Positions 38,271-49,973 of a DNA stretch of 64,000 nucleotides are shown piece after piece (within the stretch, counting starts at the first letter, position 1; every line of letters begins with the position of its first letter). The notes beneath the pieces were generated by a model. The model was not told the origin of the DNA, searched no databases, and saw only the letters and a list, made by a program, of their open reading frames with translations. This DNA comes from Monilinia fructicola. Lineage: Eukaryota; Ascomycota; Leotiomycetes; Helotiales; Sclerotiniaceae. The position numbers were made by a program, and so were the translations under genes. The stretch covers positions 4,007,501 through 4,071,500 of the forward strand of contig VICG01000001.1 of assembly GCA_008692225.1 (NCBI GenBank), read 5' to 3'.

Positions 38271-41200
38271 ATGGCCAGGTATGAATAATATCACTTATAT
38301 ACAATCGTATCTAAATCATTTCCAAATGCTAAAAGTTCGGTCACAGTCTCTCAAGAAGCATACGGCGAAATGCGCTGGCGAAGATAGCTGAGCTCTCTGC
38401 GACGTCATCAACTGGAGAATTCGATGGTTCTGATCTTGAGCGGCTCTGCCGCGTTTCCCCTGGACATAAAAAGTTATCTGGGCGTACGAATGGAGTTAAC
38501 AACGATTTTTCGGGCTCCCTGGCGGGCTCTCCTATGGTACGAATAAGGAACATTGCCTCATCCGCAGGATGCTAATACCCGGAGAAGAACATTAGAGAGT
38601 TTGAAGTACTTCTAGCATTATGCAAAGCAGCCCCTCTGATCGACAATACGTATAGCGCGGAAAAACTCACCAGTCAGTTGAGCCCATATGTTCTTGAGGC
38701 GCATACGCAACTTTTTGTACAATCCCCCTTTTTTCGCGCGATCGAGCCATCCCCCGTCGAAGCACTAAGTTACAATCTCACCACTGCCCTTCTCTCCATT
38801 GGTACCAAACATGGCCATTTACAAAGGCTCATCTCCGAAAAGCTATGGATATATCTAGACAACTGTGTACATGCCAGCGAAACTGCTACAGAAAATCGCG
38901 GAGTCAGTTCAGAATATGCTACGGAGATTGAGGAGGCAATCCATGTTGCAACCGTAACGATGTCCCTTTTGGGGTTTTTGGATGCAGCAGCCTCCCTGGC
39001 CAACTTCTGGAGTGCAAGGGAAAGATTGAATCTATGTGGCCGTGTCAAGACGATATTGTCAGAAGGATTTTTGGTGGCAATAGAGACAGCCTTCTCGACT
39101 ATTCGTAATACCCATCTCCAGAGCAGCCACGTAAAAGAGTGGAAAAGATATGTCCGTCATTATGCAGCTATTGGTAGGCCGTTGGGAGCAATGCTTCTAC
39201 AGCGGAGCTTTCTGTGGCTACTGGTTGCAGGGTCATCACTGCTGCTTGTTGATGCCGACAGCCTCAGGGGCCGTGATATTCTAAGCGTACTAATGTCTCG
39301 TCTCGAGGCTTCAAGGCCAAACTCGCCCCGTAACGAGCAAGATGATTCTGATACTGTTAACACTTTGGCAGATATTGCCACTAGAGAAATAAGTCTTCTT
39401 GAAGACAGCGCAGATTACCTTCGTTTGGGCTCTGCTTGGCAACAAAAACTTGCATTTTCAGTCAAAGCAAGTGCTATAACGACCTATCTGAATTGCGCAA
39501 TGCTAAATGTAAGTGACGATGAAGTTGAACCCGAAACACTCATGTCCTGGCTTGAGGATACTTTGGCGGATCCCGTTCAAATGGCTGATGAGACATTGGC
39601 CAATGTTGTTCTTCGATCCATGGCTCTGGTTTCTAAACTCGCTCCACAATTGGCACCAGAAGTCAGCCGACTTCTCCCACGATTCATTGTGCAGGGCAAT
39701 CCACAAGGGAATATCATTGTGGTAGCTTCGGCATGCCTCGCGTATGTCCTTCATAATTTATCTCAGGATGCCGTCATAACAACCCTTTATACTTTAGGGA
39801 ATGTTCTCAGCTCTGGTGCAAGTCATCCAGAGAGGACTCCTTCTGGGCCCAGTGGGGACTTGGCCTTGGATGGAGCTGCACAGTCAACTCTCTACGGCAA
39901 GAACTCAAACGGTAGTTCTATATCTCTGGAGATATTCACAGAAGAAGAAACTGCTGCTGTATATGGAAATGTTGTACAAGCTATCTGCGCTATTGCCCAA
40001 AACTGCGAAGATGCTAAGATAATTGCGTTGGCTCAATCGATGCTTCTACAGAAAATTGACAAAATTAACCAACACGTCGATTCTCGCATCATCACAGCTG
40101 CTGCAGAATTATCCTTGAGCGGAGGACCTCTGGAGTTCCGTTCGTTGCTCAAGCTTTATGGTAAAATCACGCATCTGGGCGTCATCAAAAACAACGAAGT
40201 TATGCTCCATGCTGTAAGTCCATAAAGATTCTTCAGAATACTACACCATCTAACTCTTCCTAGATAATGAAAGGTCGGAACTTTCTATCCTCTCATTTGC
40301 AAAAAGATTCTCCTTTATATGATATATATCTCGAGAACTTACTAGAGGATATAATTAGTAGAGGTGATGTCCATCAAGGGCAGAACACACGTGAGGCTGA
40401 TGTAGAAGCTGCTGCCAAGGAAATTGCACAGTTGTTGCAGCCCCTAGCGGTCTTCTTTTCTACCAATAATATGGGTTCCAATAATAGTCTCAGCGAGGAG
40501 GTTTTATCCCTGGTACGGGATGCTTGGTTCAATATTATTGTCCATGGCTTCACCACCAACACTGAACGTGGTCAGGTGTACCTGAAAGAATTACGTATAC
40601 TGGCGCTCCATTCCAAACCTCTTGTTGCTGAGCAACGAGGTGAGCAAGTGGAAAGTGATATTGAGCTCAATACTGTGCTACGCCGAGGAATCAGTCAGGA
40701 TCATGAAGCGACACAGAAAAGACGACTCACAGCCCTTCTTCCTACTAGAGCCAGAGAGATTGGAGGCCTTAGTTATCGCAAAGTCATCTTCCTTCAGGCT
40801 GCCTATCTAGTAGAAACGTTACGAGCTGATGCTGGTGATTGTAGTAAAGCCCTAACATACTTTCTTGAGCCTAGTATGCGTAGAGGTGAGATGAGCAGCA
40901 CGATGGAAGCAGTCACAGCTGCTGTGATGGACACTTATCTGCGCAAAACTCTAACGGGTTTGAACCCAACGTTTTCGGCGCCATATGTTGCTAAGCAATT
41001 GGCGTCAATATTTACCGGTTGCTGTTATCGAATTGAAAGAGTGCAGCAGGCTGCTATGAATTGTGCGGACAGAATAATACGAGATGTCCCATCTGCTCTT
41101 TGCCAAAAGTCCTCCTTATTTGCCCTTCTCGAGCTTTTGTCACTTCTATGGGTGAGTTGTTTGGAGGCCGAGACCGATGAGTACGGCCTTAGATCTTCCT

Positions 41201-44200
41201 TTACCTCTGTCAAAGGAGAGATAAGTATCGAATTGTCTGATGATTATGGCCTCCGTCGCCGCACACTTAATGCTCTATACAAGAAGGCTAAAGACTGGGT
41301 AACAGCAGTTATTAATATTGCTCCCTCGGACGTAAAAGGCTTGCTACAGACATACCTTTCAGAATATGATGATGAAGGCGTTTACGGTCATATATCTTTG
41401 GGACGGTCATTTGCTTCAGAGATGGGATCAGTTATCCCAAGTATGGACCAGAGACTTGAGGCGATTGATCGCCATGGAGAATGTAATATCAACACCGCCT
41501 CAGACTTCATTGCCCAATATACTACAAGGCAAGAGTACCGATATGCAGAAGCTCTCCCGGACCACAACGCCCAATGGCTGCGTTTCATGCATCTCGATGA
41601 ACACAGGGCTTCGATCACCTCGAAATCTGACAAAGAGTGTGATGACGCAGTAACACTTCTGGCTAAACTCGAAGCGCAGATCCACAAAAAGAAGCACATA
41701 GCCATTGGCGAGTTTCGTGATATACTGAGGAGAGCTGCGGCTTTGCTCTGCCGAAGTGACAAAGATGAGTGTGCAATCATACGCTACCTTGTTTCCATAC
41801 CCTTCGCCATGTTCACTAAGCAGTCAATCAAACTGGGAGTGTCTTTGTGGCTCGGTGTCATAAATGAGAACCCCAGAATGGAGCCTAGAATTTTAATGGA
41901 GATTGCCCAACAATGGGAATTGACTTCACATCGTGGAGTGGGAATTTTCAATGGCTTGTTCATGTAAGTATGACAACTCCGATCCTCTCTCAAGCTAACA
42001 TAAAATAGTCACCAGGATCCCTTCTACATCAAGGAGGAGTTTGCACCTAGTGATAGAACAGTGCTAGCCAAGAAGCAGCAGGCAGTTCACAATATGTTGG
42101 CTCCTCACATGCGACTTCTTCAGTTTCTTAGCAGTCATTTCAACGCAACTCGCCTTGGTAGCCCACATACTGAGAAAACATTCCTCCGAATCCTGAACTT
42201 AACACTAGATAGCTTGACGCGTTCTACAGGGCATCCTCTTGCTCGAGAGATCAGATTTCAAATCGTCCTATTTGGCTTGAGAGTTTTAAGACATACTACT
42301 GCTCTTGATTTCCCTTCAAAGTGTAGACTGAAGGACAAAATTCTCTCTGCTGCTCTCAGTTGGTTTACATTTGCTCCTCGGTGGTCATTTGGTGGCAACC
42401 GTCTTCAACTAAAAGCCGAGACTCGCTTGTTGAATGACGTCATTGTAGCGTTCCGGAGTGTTACGATGGTGGGTTCTAAACCCACAGCTTTGCTCAAGTT
42501 GATTCAAGCAAAGGAGGAGCTTTTGCATGTCTTGATAGAGAGTGAACAAATAAGGTTGAATGTCTGGCTTGATCCCTTACGGTCAGGTCGTGACATCCAA
42601 GTCCCCACTCCTGCCAAAAGTGGCCCTAATGAGGCAGCACTACTTGCTTTATTGAGAACTGCATGGAACGAAAGCCCATCTTTGGCTATACAACTTGTTT
42701 CCAGATTCCCTTCAGTGAGGTTACATCATGATATCCGCTCGCTCTTGCTTCAATTTCCTGATAAGGCAATATCGGAGCCTGAAGCCGTGCATATCTTGCT
42801 GGGTGATTCATTACCATCTGACGTGGCTTTCCAAATGAAGGTACGTGGTATACAAAGGGCGATTAATAAAATGCTGATAAAAATAGTACCTCCTCTACTG
42901 GTCTCCCGTTAATCCAATATCCGCCGTTACATATTTCTTACCATCATACCGAAACCACCCCTTCATTGTTCAATATGCTATGAGAGCGTTGGAAAGTCAT
43001 TCGGTTGACGTTACATTCTTTTACGTGCCACAAATAGTCCAAACCTTGCGCTATGATGACTTGGGATATGTTGAGAGATACATTGTCGAAACCGCCAAGT
43101 TCTCGCAACTCTTTGCACATCAGATTATTTGGAATATGAAGGCCAATGCTTTCAAAGATGAAGATTCTCAAATTGTAAGTTACTCGTATGTCTCAAAGTA
43201 TCAAACTAACCAGACTAGCCTGATGTTGTTAAACCTACACTCGACAAAGTTATGAATCGTATGATAGAGTCTTTCTCGGGTGTTGATAAAGCTTTCTATG
43301 AGCGCGAATTCACATTCTTTGACGAAGTTACTAGCATTTCAGGCAAGCTGAAGCCATATATCAAACGGCCCAAACCAGAAAAGAAACAGAAAATTGAGGA
43401 AGAATTGCGCAAGATCAAAGTGGAGGTTGGAGTCTACCTCCCTAGTAATCCTGATGGCGTGGTAATTGGTATCGATCGACAGTCTGGAAAGCCCCTGCAA
43501 AGTCATGCTAAAGCACCATATATGGCAACCTTCCGCATCAAGAAAAGCATAGGTGATAACATGGAAGGCACAGATGACATGCTTGAGGAGACTAACAAGA
43601 ACGGAAGCACCCCGAACGACAATTCTATTGAAATCTGGCAATCGGCAATTTTCAAGGTTGGTGATGATTGTCGTCAAGACGTTCTCGCTCTTCAAATGAT
43701 TGCTGCTTTCCGTGGAATTTTCAACAACGTTGGGCTCGATGTTTACGTTTTCCCCTACCGTGTCACTGCTACAGCACCTGGCTGTGGTGTTATTGACGTT
43801 TTGCCAAACTCAATCTCTCGTGATATGCTTGGAAGAGAAGCTGTGAATGGTCTATATGATTACTTCATCTCCAAATATGGCAACGAGGATTCCCTTAGAT
43901 TTCAAGAAGCACGCGCCAACTTTGTCAAAAGTATGGCTGCTTATTCAATCATCTCTTTCTTGTTACAATTCAAGGATCGTCACAACGGTAACATCATGAT
44001 TGATGATGCCGGTCATATCCTACACATTGATTTCGGGTTCTGCTTTGACATAGCACCCGGTGGTGTCAAATTCGAGAGAGCACCATTCAAACTCACAACA
44101 GAAATGGTAGCCGTGATGGGAGGAAGCACAGAGCATCAAGCATTCAAATGGTTCGAAGAATTGTGCGTAAAGGCTTTTTTGGCCTCTCGTCCATACACCG

Positions 44201-44415
44201 AAAAGTTGTCGCAACTCGTTATGCTTATGATGGACTCTGGTCTTCCTTGTTTCAAACCCGAATCCATCCAGCATTTTAGGGAAAGGTTTGTACTCGAGAA
44301 GACGGAAGCTGGGGCTGCGGATTTTATGAGAAATCTCATCAAGAAGAGTTACGGAAGTTATTCGACTGGAGTCTACGATCAGTTCCAGCTTTTGACTAAT
44401 GGAATCCCATACTAG
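38271..44415 (+). CDS. STT4: Phosphatidylinositol 4-kinase III alpha
   Basis: This kinase makes PI4P at the plasma membrane, feeding PI(4,5)P2 synthesis, actin and cell-wall signalling. Seven exons fit without frame error: 38271-38278, 38347-38536, 38585-40213, 40264-41963, 42009-42840, 42887-43174 and 43219-44415, giving 1,947 residues, the usual size. The eight-base first exon (ATGGCCAG) joins to give MASLSRSIRR. The N-terminal 1,300 residues are alpha-helical repeats (REFEVLLALCKAAPLID, VEALSYNLTTALLSIG). The PIK accessory domain includes YLLYWSPVNPISAVTYF and YAMRALESHSVDVTFFYVPQ. The lipid-kinase domain has VGDDCRQDVLALQMI (about 1698), catalytic loop DRHNGNIM (about 1802) and activation loop HIDFGF (about 1818), and ends in DQFQLLTNGIPY. 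The start is less certain than the rest because it rests on the tiny exon. Confidence 0.96.
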
Positions 44416-44823
44416 AGAAGGGGTTGGAGGTTGGTCTAGCCAATCCAAGGAGATCGGTCATGAAGGTGAATATAGTGAAATTGAAATTGTAATAGATAGT
44501 CGTTTAGGAGCGGGGGATCTTGCTTGGAGATATATGGATTAATCGTGGATTTAATTTTTTAGCACTGTTCTTTTCTCAATACATATTGGCACAAAATAAT
44601 GCTGGGTAGTTCTTGCGCAATAATTAAATTATATTGCATATCACATCATAGATATCTTCCCCACACTGTGTAATTGAAGTGCGATTTACGGTGCCGGTTC
44701 CCGCTCGCACAACACTGACGTAGGATCAAATGACAACATAAATAAATACACCCTCAATATCGCCAAGCGATTATCAACCAACCATACATACAGCGATATA
44801 TACATCGCACAAGAATTCTCAAA
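44416..44823. other. Intergenic STT4 3' / methyltransferase promoter
   Basis: These 408 bp lie between tandem genes. The region just upstream of 44824 is AC-rich and ends in CAAAATG, a common fungal start context. Nothing else was seen. Confidence 0.55.
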
Positions 44824-45968
44824 ATGTCAAAGCTATCAGCCGAAGCTCTAAACGGCTTCTCCGACGCCTCAAGCTATGATAAGCATCGCCCCAGTTACCC
44901 ACCGGAAGCCGTTTCCAAACTCCTTGGTAATCTTGGGGTGGAAAACGTGAAAGGGGGTAGGATCATAGATGTAGGAGCTGGAACGGGGAAGTTTACTAGT
45001 TTGTTGGCGGAGAGGGGAGAGCAGTTTGAGATTAGATGTGTGGAACCTCATGGGGATATGAAGGAGGTTTTGGGAAAGAAGTTTGGCAAGGGGAATGAGG
45101 GCAGGTGGGAGGGGCAGGTGGAGATTGTCGGGGGTCATGCTGCGGCGATGGAGGGCGAGGAGGGTTGGGCGGATGCGGTTATTGCTTCGCAGGTGAGTGA
45201 GAGGCTGTCGGGGTTGGGGATAATCGGTGATGATGTATGTATGTATGTTTGTTTGCTGACTTGGAGTTGGGATTTAGTCTTGGCATTGGTGAGTGTTGGG
45301 AGGCGGATATGCGGTAAGGGGGAGATTGTATACTGATTGATCGCTTAAGGTTTGCTACTAAAGAGTCTTTAAAGGAGATTCATCGAGTTTTAAGACCGGG
45401 AGGGGCGTTTGGCTTGATTGTAAGAAGGTCTTGAATTATTAAGATGAATATTGAGATGCTAATTGAATGTTTAGTGGAATATAGAAGATTGTATGGATGT
45501 CGCAGAATCGTATCTATTATCCTATTACTAATCAGAAAATATACAGATAACTCGCCCCGAGATGGTCGAGAAACGACAACGAAATGGGAACAGGTCTTGA
45601 AGGATATCGTTGAACATGGCGAAGATGGAGTCCCACGCTTCCGTCACGGAAAATGGAAACAAGTTTTTGAGGAACAATTGGATTCCACCCCATTGCAAAC
45701 CTTGAAGGATACGTTCACGCAAGATTTTCCTCAGTTCTCGTTGCCGCTTGGGGAAGACCATGTTTCGTGGACGGTATGGTTAAGTGACGAAGCTATTTGG
45801 AATAGGTTTGGGACGTTGAGTACGATCTCTGTGCTGGAGCCAGAGAAGAAAGAACAGGTGAAGCAGAAGGTTCTCGAGTCCTTGAAGGGAATGGATGCGG
45901 AGCGCAATGAGAAAGGCGAGGTTGCGCTGCATGGTAAAACCTATTTCTTCTGGACTTCGAGGGTTTGA
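44824..45968 (+). CDS. SAM-dependent methyltransferase, class I (type 11-like)
   Basis: The Rossmann-fold methyltransferase has motif I at residues 46-57 (RIIDVGAGTGKF), an acidic ribose-binding position in RCVEPHGDM, WADAVIASQSWHWFATKESL as motif II region and EIHRVLRPGGAFGLIWN as motif III. The C-terminus (KWKQVFEEQLDST, LSTISVLEPEKKEQV) is family-typical. I place five exons: 44824-45192, 45278-45288 (11 nt), 45350-45419, 45475-45490 (16 nt) and 45547-45968, giving 295 residues in one frame. The two microexons restore SWHW and WNIEDYNSPR, which strongly supports them. The family is common in ascomycetes and resembles yeast Crg1/Tmt1-like enzymes; the substrate is unknown. It is unlinked in function to its neighbours as far as can be seen. 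Confidence 0.88.
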
Positions 45969-46841
45969 TTATCAAATGTAGATAGATGGCCACAGATAGC
46001 TTCGGAGATTGCTCCATTGTTCTATCTCAACGCTTTCCAAATATTGAGACATCCATCAATATGATTCTGCACGTAATCCTGCCAATTTTCTTTTGCTTTG
46101 CCGCATCGCATCGCGTCATCATCTACTTTTGGATATCATGAATTTCGTAAAAGGATCCTTCCTGTATAGCACTCCAGAACTCCCGCCCAATGCTGTTCCA
46201 CCGTTGTGCTATTTAAGCAGAGTCGTCGGCAGAGATGTACATGACTAGAATACAAGCACAATTAGCTACTCATTTCAACATGAAGTCCAGAGGGAAGAAT
46301 CCTCACCATTGTTGCCCCGCACAAAAGCATCACCATGAACTGTCTTCTTCTTCCCATGAACCCACTCCTCGCATTTCTCCAGTGCAATATTCATATATCC
46401 ATCGACTGACTGTAGCTCTCCTGCAAACATGTGAGTTTGGGGTGATACGACGTCAGGAGGGATAGCTAACCTTTGAAGACGAGAGAATTGTTGAGCTTCA
46501 CAATGACTCTTGAGCCGATAATTTCTGACAGAAAGGATGAAGGATCCTTGCCTTCGCTTTGAGTTAACGCTCCGTTCTCCATGTCTTCTCTCGAAAACCC
46601 AATATGAATTTAATGTAACTATTTGCGCGAAAAAACACTTTGAATGGTTGGTTCGTACAGTCGCGGGACTACAAAAACGAACAAGGCGCCGGTTGGTATC
46701 GCTACCGGTGGCTTTTAGCGTAGTTCTACAGTAAATATGCAGGCTGGCACCCCACCAAAATTCTAGATTCTAGATTCATGGTTACAATCAAGACAATCAC
46801 AGCAACAAAGTAGATAAAGTCAACGCAGGCATCAAGAAAGT
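45969..46841. other. Intergenic, no supported gene
   Basis: These 873 bp lie between two co-oriented genes. A 76-codon and a 65-codon frame occur without domains. The last part should contain the promoter of the SUMO-like-domain gene. Confidence 0.55.
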
Positions 46842-48322
46842 ATGGCTGATCTAGATGCTGGCGCATCCATACCTCCTGTCAAGAAAAAGTTCTCACTTTT
46901 CAAAAAGAAGTTAACTCCTTCACAAGCTCCCGTGTTAAAACCCGGCCAAAATCACACCGATGCTTTCAGTCGCGCAAAAGACTTGTTCCCCATACATCTT
47001 AAGGAGAAAGAGATAAAGAGAGAGAAGAAAGTTGCAAGTTTGGAGAGAAAGCGCTCATCACTGAGTAGGGAGAAATCATCATCGAGCCCCAGATCCGACA
47101 AAAGAAGGAAGACTTCGAATGAAGTTCTGAATGGGGATGCGCATTTGGATGATTTGGGCAGTGAGACCGAAGAGGAAGAGTTCAAGGCTAGGTATTTATG
47201 GTTTGTCCCGTGATAATGATGTATGCTGATTGAAAATTCAGGGAGTCTTCATTATCTGCCAGTAGTCGACAGTCGCAACTAGGATCCCCGCAGAAGAAGC
47301 GTCGCTCACCTACAACTTTAACGGGGCCTTTTGCTAAAGACGTGCAAAGTAAAAATAAGAAGAGTAAGCAAGAGGAAGGTATTGGGAAGGCTTATGTATC
47401 TGTGAGCGATAGCGATAGCGATGATGCCGCACCTGTTGCGCAAACTGTTAGCAGAAGTTCTTCTCCACTTGTAGCCTCTACCGATGCAATAGCTATTATT
47501 GATGACGATGATGATGATGACGAAGCAGTATCTTCCGAAGAAGAGTTTCCGGAACTATTGGCTAAGGCTCGAGAGAACAAGAGGCTCGCTGATCTAGCAC
47601 AGCAAAGAAGTAATTCCGAGTGGGCAAATAAGAATCATGAGTCAAATCGCAATACGGCAGACGATGATGTCTTCCAAGACAAACAAAAAGGCGAACCCGT
47701 CCTGGAAATATTCATCTCATCTCGGCTCGAAAACACAAAGAATCTGGTTATTAAGAGAAAACTTCACCAACGATTACGAGAGGTCCGACAAGCCTGGTGC
47801 GATAGACAAGAATGGGAGGGGGAGCGCATGCCGGAAGAATTAAAAGATTCGATCTTGCTTACATGGAGAAATAAGAGACTATTCGACTCTATGACATGCG
47901 CATCTCTGAATCTAGGGTTCAACGCAAATGGCGATCTCAACAGCTCGGGCGACGGTTTCAATGGTGGCAGGATACATATGGAAGCATGGACTAACGATCT
48001 CTGGGATGAGTGCTGCAGGGCCGCTGAGGCGGAAGAAATCAGTAGTGATGATGACGAACCTGTTGAAGAAGTTGCACCAGAGCCCTCTACCAAGATGAGA
48101 TTGGTGCTCAAGGCACAATCGAAAGATATCAAGGAGTTCAAAACCTATGTGAAAGCCACGACGACGATTCAGAAACTGGTCGATGGATTCCGAAGCACCA
48201 ATAAGATTCCCGCAAATGAGAGAATCATCTTGATTTTTGATGGTGATCAGCTGGATCCGGATGGGACGGTGGAAGATGCCGGTTTTGAGGATATGGATAC
48301 CATTGACGTGTTGATCCGATGA
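46842..48322 (+). CDS. Rad60/Esc2-type protein with tandem SUMO-like domains
   Basis: Members of this family (fission yeast Rad60, budding yeast Esc2, mammalian NIP45) act in SUMO-dependent genome stability at replication forks. There are two exons, 46842-47191 and 47242-48322, with an intron from GTATTT to CAG, giving 476 residues. The first 260 residues are Lys/Ser/Glu-rich, with probable nuclear-localisation clusters (KKKFSLFKKK, DKRRK, QKKRR) and acidic patches that could act as SUMO-interacting motifs (for example AIAIIDDDDDDDE). SLD1 spans about 265-350 (VLEIFISSRLENTKNLVIKR, ILLTWRNKRLFDSMT). SLD2 spans about 400-476 (MRLVLKAQSKDIKEFKTYVK, RIILIFDGDQLDPDGTVEDA) and ends in DTIDVLIR without a C-terminal diglycine, as expected for a non-conjugated SUMO-like domain. 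Confidence 0.9.
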
Positions 48323-49973
48323 TGATGATGATGATATTTTGTTTACATCCGCGCTGATCATCCTGGGCCAAAAGTTTTGGTTAATTGAATGGCGTCTTTA
48401 GAAGGCGTGTGGTGGTGTACTGGCAAAAATCTGAATACCCGAACTGGACTTATCTTGGTCCTAATGTGGAGGGTTATCCGCTTGTTTTTTGGAACTTTGT
48501 GTCTCGAGAGCTTTTATATCTATTTGACTGCATCACCAGTCTAGTTTCTTGTTGGATGGATACTTTTTAGTGTTAAAAACTACTATTTTCTATTGAATTT
48601 GATATACAAACTCATGTACCTGATATCTGTTGTGCGTCTCTGGATTAATAAAATGTCCACCCATTTTGAATACATGTATCCAATGGGAAATAGGGCGTGG
48701 CATACATCGATTATGAAATATAATAATAATATTATTATTGTATTCTCTCGAATCATGAACCTGATCATTAAATTCAACATAAGATGAATTTTCAGGTATT
48801 GTCCCTGCTATCATCATAGCCCGCCCATCTTGCTTGATAGCCGAGCATTACCAAAATATCCGCAAATTTACACGCGCCATACGCATCTCTTTTAATCAAA
48901 TTCTCGTCTTTATCATTCCTCTCATGGGTGACCAATGGATCTTTTCTGTAAATGTTTAGGTCTTGTCCCAAATATTGATTTTCGTAAGTGTATCGTAGAT
49001 ATGAACAAGAGGCTGGCAGCATAGGCTACTACCATCAAAACACCGAGCCGCCTCATGGACTATCATCACACACTCGACCAATGGCGGATTGTTAGGTTAC
49101 TGCCATTCCAACACCTTTGAGCCCTCTCCCCTTCTCCTGTTCCGTCTCTCTTCACATCCAGCACCAGGATATCTTCCCCAAATTCCCCGAGAACCAGCTC
49201 AAGGCACCTCACAAATATCCGAACTATCGCTTCCCGTGCACACCAGATCATGCGCAAGCTCATGTGTCCAGGAAACCGACGCTCGAAGTTCAGTCGCCAC
49301 GTCATGGGCCCATGATTCCGATTTCCGGCCTTCAGTCGAAAGCTCACGTGTGTTCTACGCCCGTGTCCCGGTTGCACAACTTCGACACCATCTCCTATGG
49401 GCACTATTCGTTGCTTTCCTTGCCGCATCCACCAGAGAACATAAGAACCAGCTGCCAGGGCGGCACGTACCACGCCGGTGACTATTCCTGAAATTGTGTG
49501 ATTCGGTAGTTTTGCTGAGGGTCCACTTTTGGCATCGGATCTTTCAGAGTTCCAAACAAGTACCTTTGGATATATTGACGTCTCCAGGGCTCTCCCAAAT
49601 AGCCCGCTTTCGCCAAAAGGTCATGGCAGCTGGAATGTGTATTTGCTGGCACTTTTATACTTGCTGAAGTTGTCATCTTAGAACATTCTCTGCTGTTCCG
49701 ATCTCTTATATTTAGAGATCAGGAAAGGTTTTGCCGGTCATTGCATACACCCAGAGCTCCATAGGCCCTTGAGGTGTAATTAGATCTTATTCCCATGCAG
49801 AGACTAGAGTTTGTCGAACACCAGGTCTCATTGATGTTTTTCAACGTGAGGTCCGTAATGCTTGGGGCTGCCAGGCAGCCGAGATAACTGATCATACAGT
49901 CGCATAAGACTGGATTTATAGTTGGAGGGAGAAAGGGCGAGGCGGCTATTCACATCAGCAAGTGATATTGGAT
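48323..49973. other. Region with unassigned open frames
   Basis: No confident gene was found. On the minus strand, 49048-48808 can be read as a start MRRLGVLMVVAYAASLLFIS (signal-anchor-like), but the frame must then change near 48985 to continue as QYLGQDLNIYRKDPLVTHER to a stop after YDDSRDNT. Whether this is an intron, a frameshift or chance is unresolved. The minus-strand frames at 49076-49676 are listed separately. The DNA between about 49680 and 49970 shows nothing. Confidence 0.35.
49076..49676 (-). other. Possible frameshifted gene of unknown function
   Basis: A 64-codon frame that starts MTTSASIKVPANTHSS runs from 49676 into a stop near 49482. Immediately after, a second minus frame continues through a hydrophobic segment (GIVTGVVRAALAAGSYVLWW) and a basic region to a stop near 49066-49076. 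The two join with a single-base shift near 49490, so they may be one gene carrying an indel. I do not recognise the product. Against this, the plus strand also has 124- and 130-codon frames over the same DNA, so chance is a serious alternative. Confidence 0.25.
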
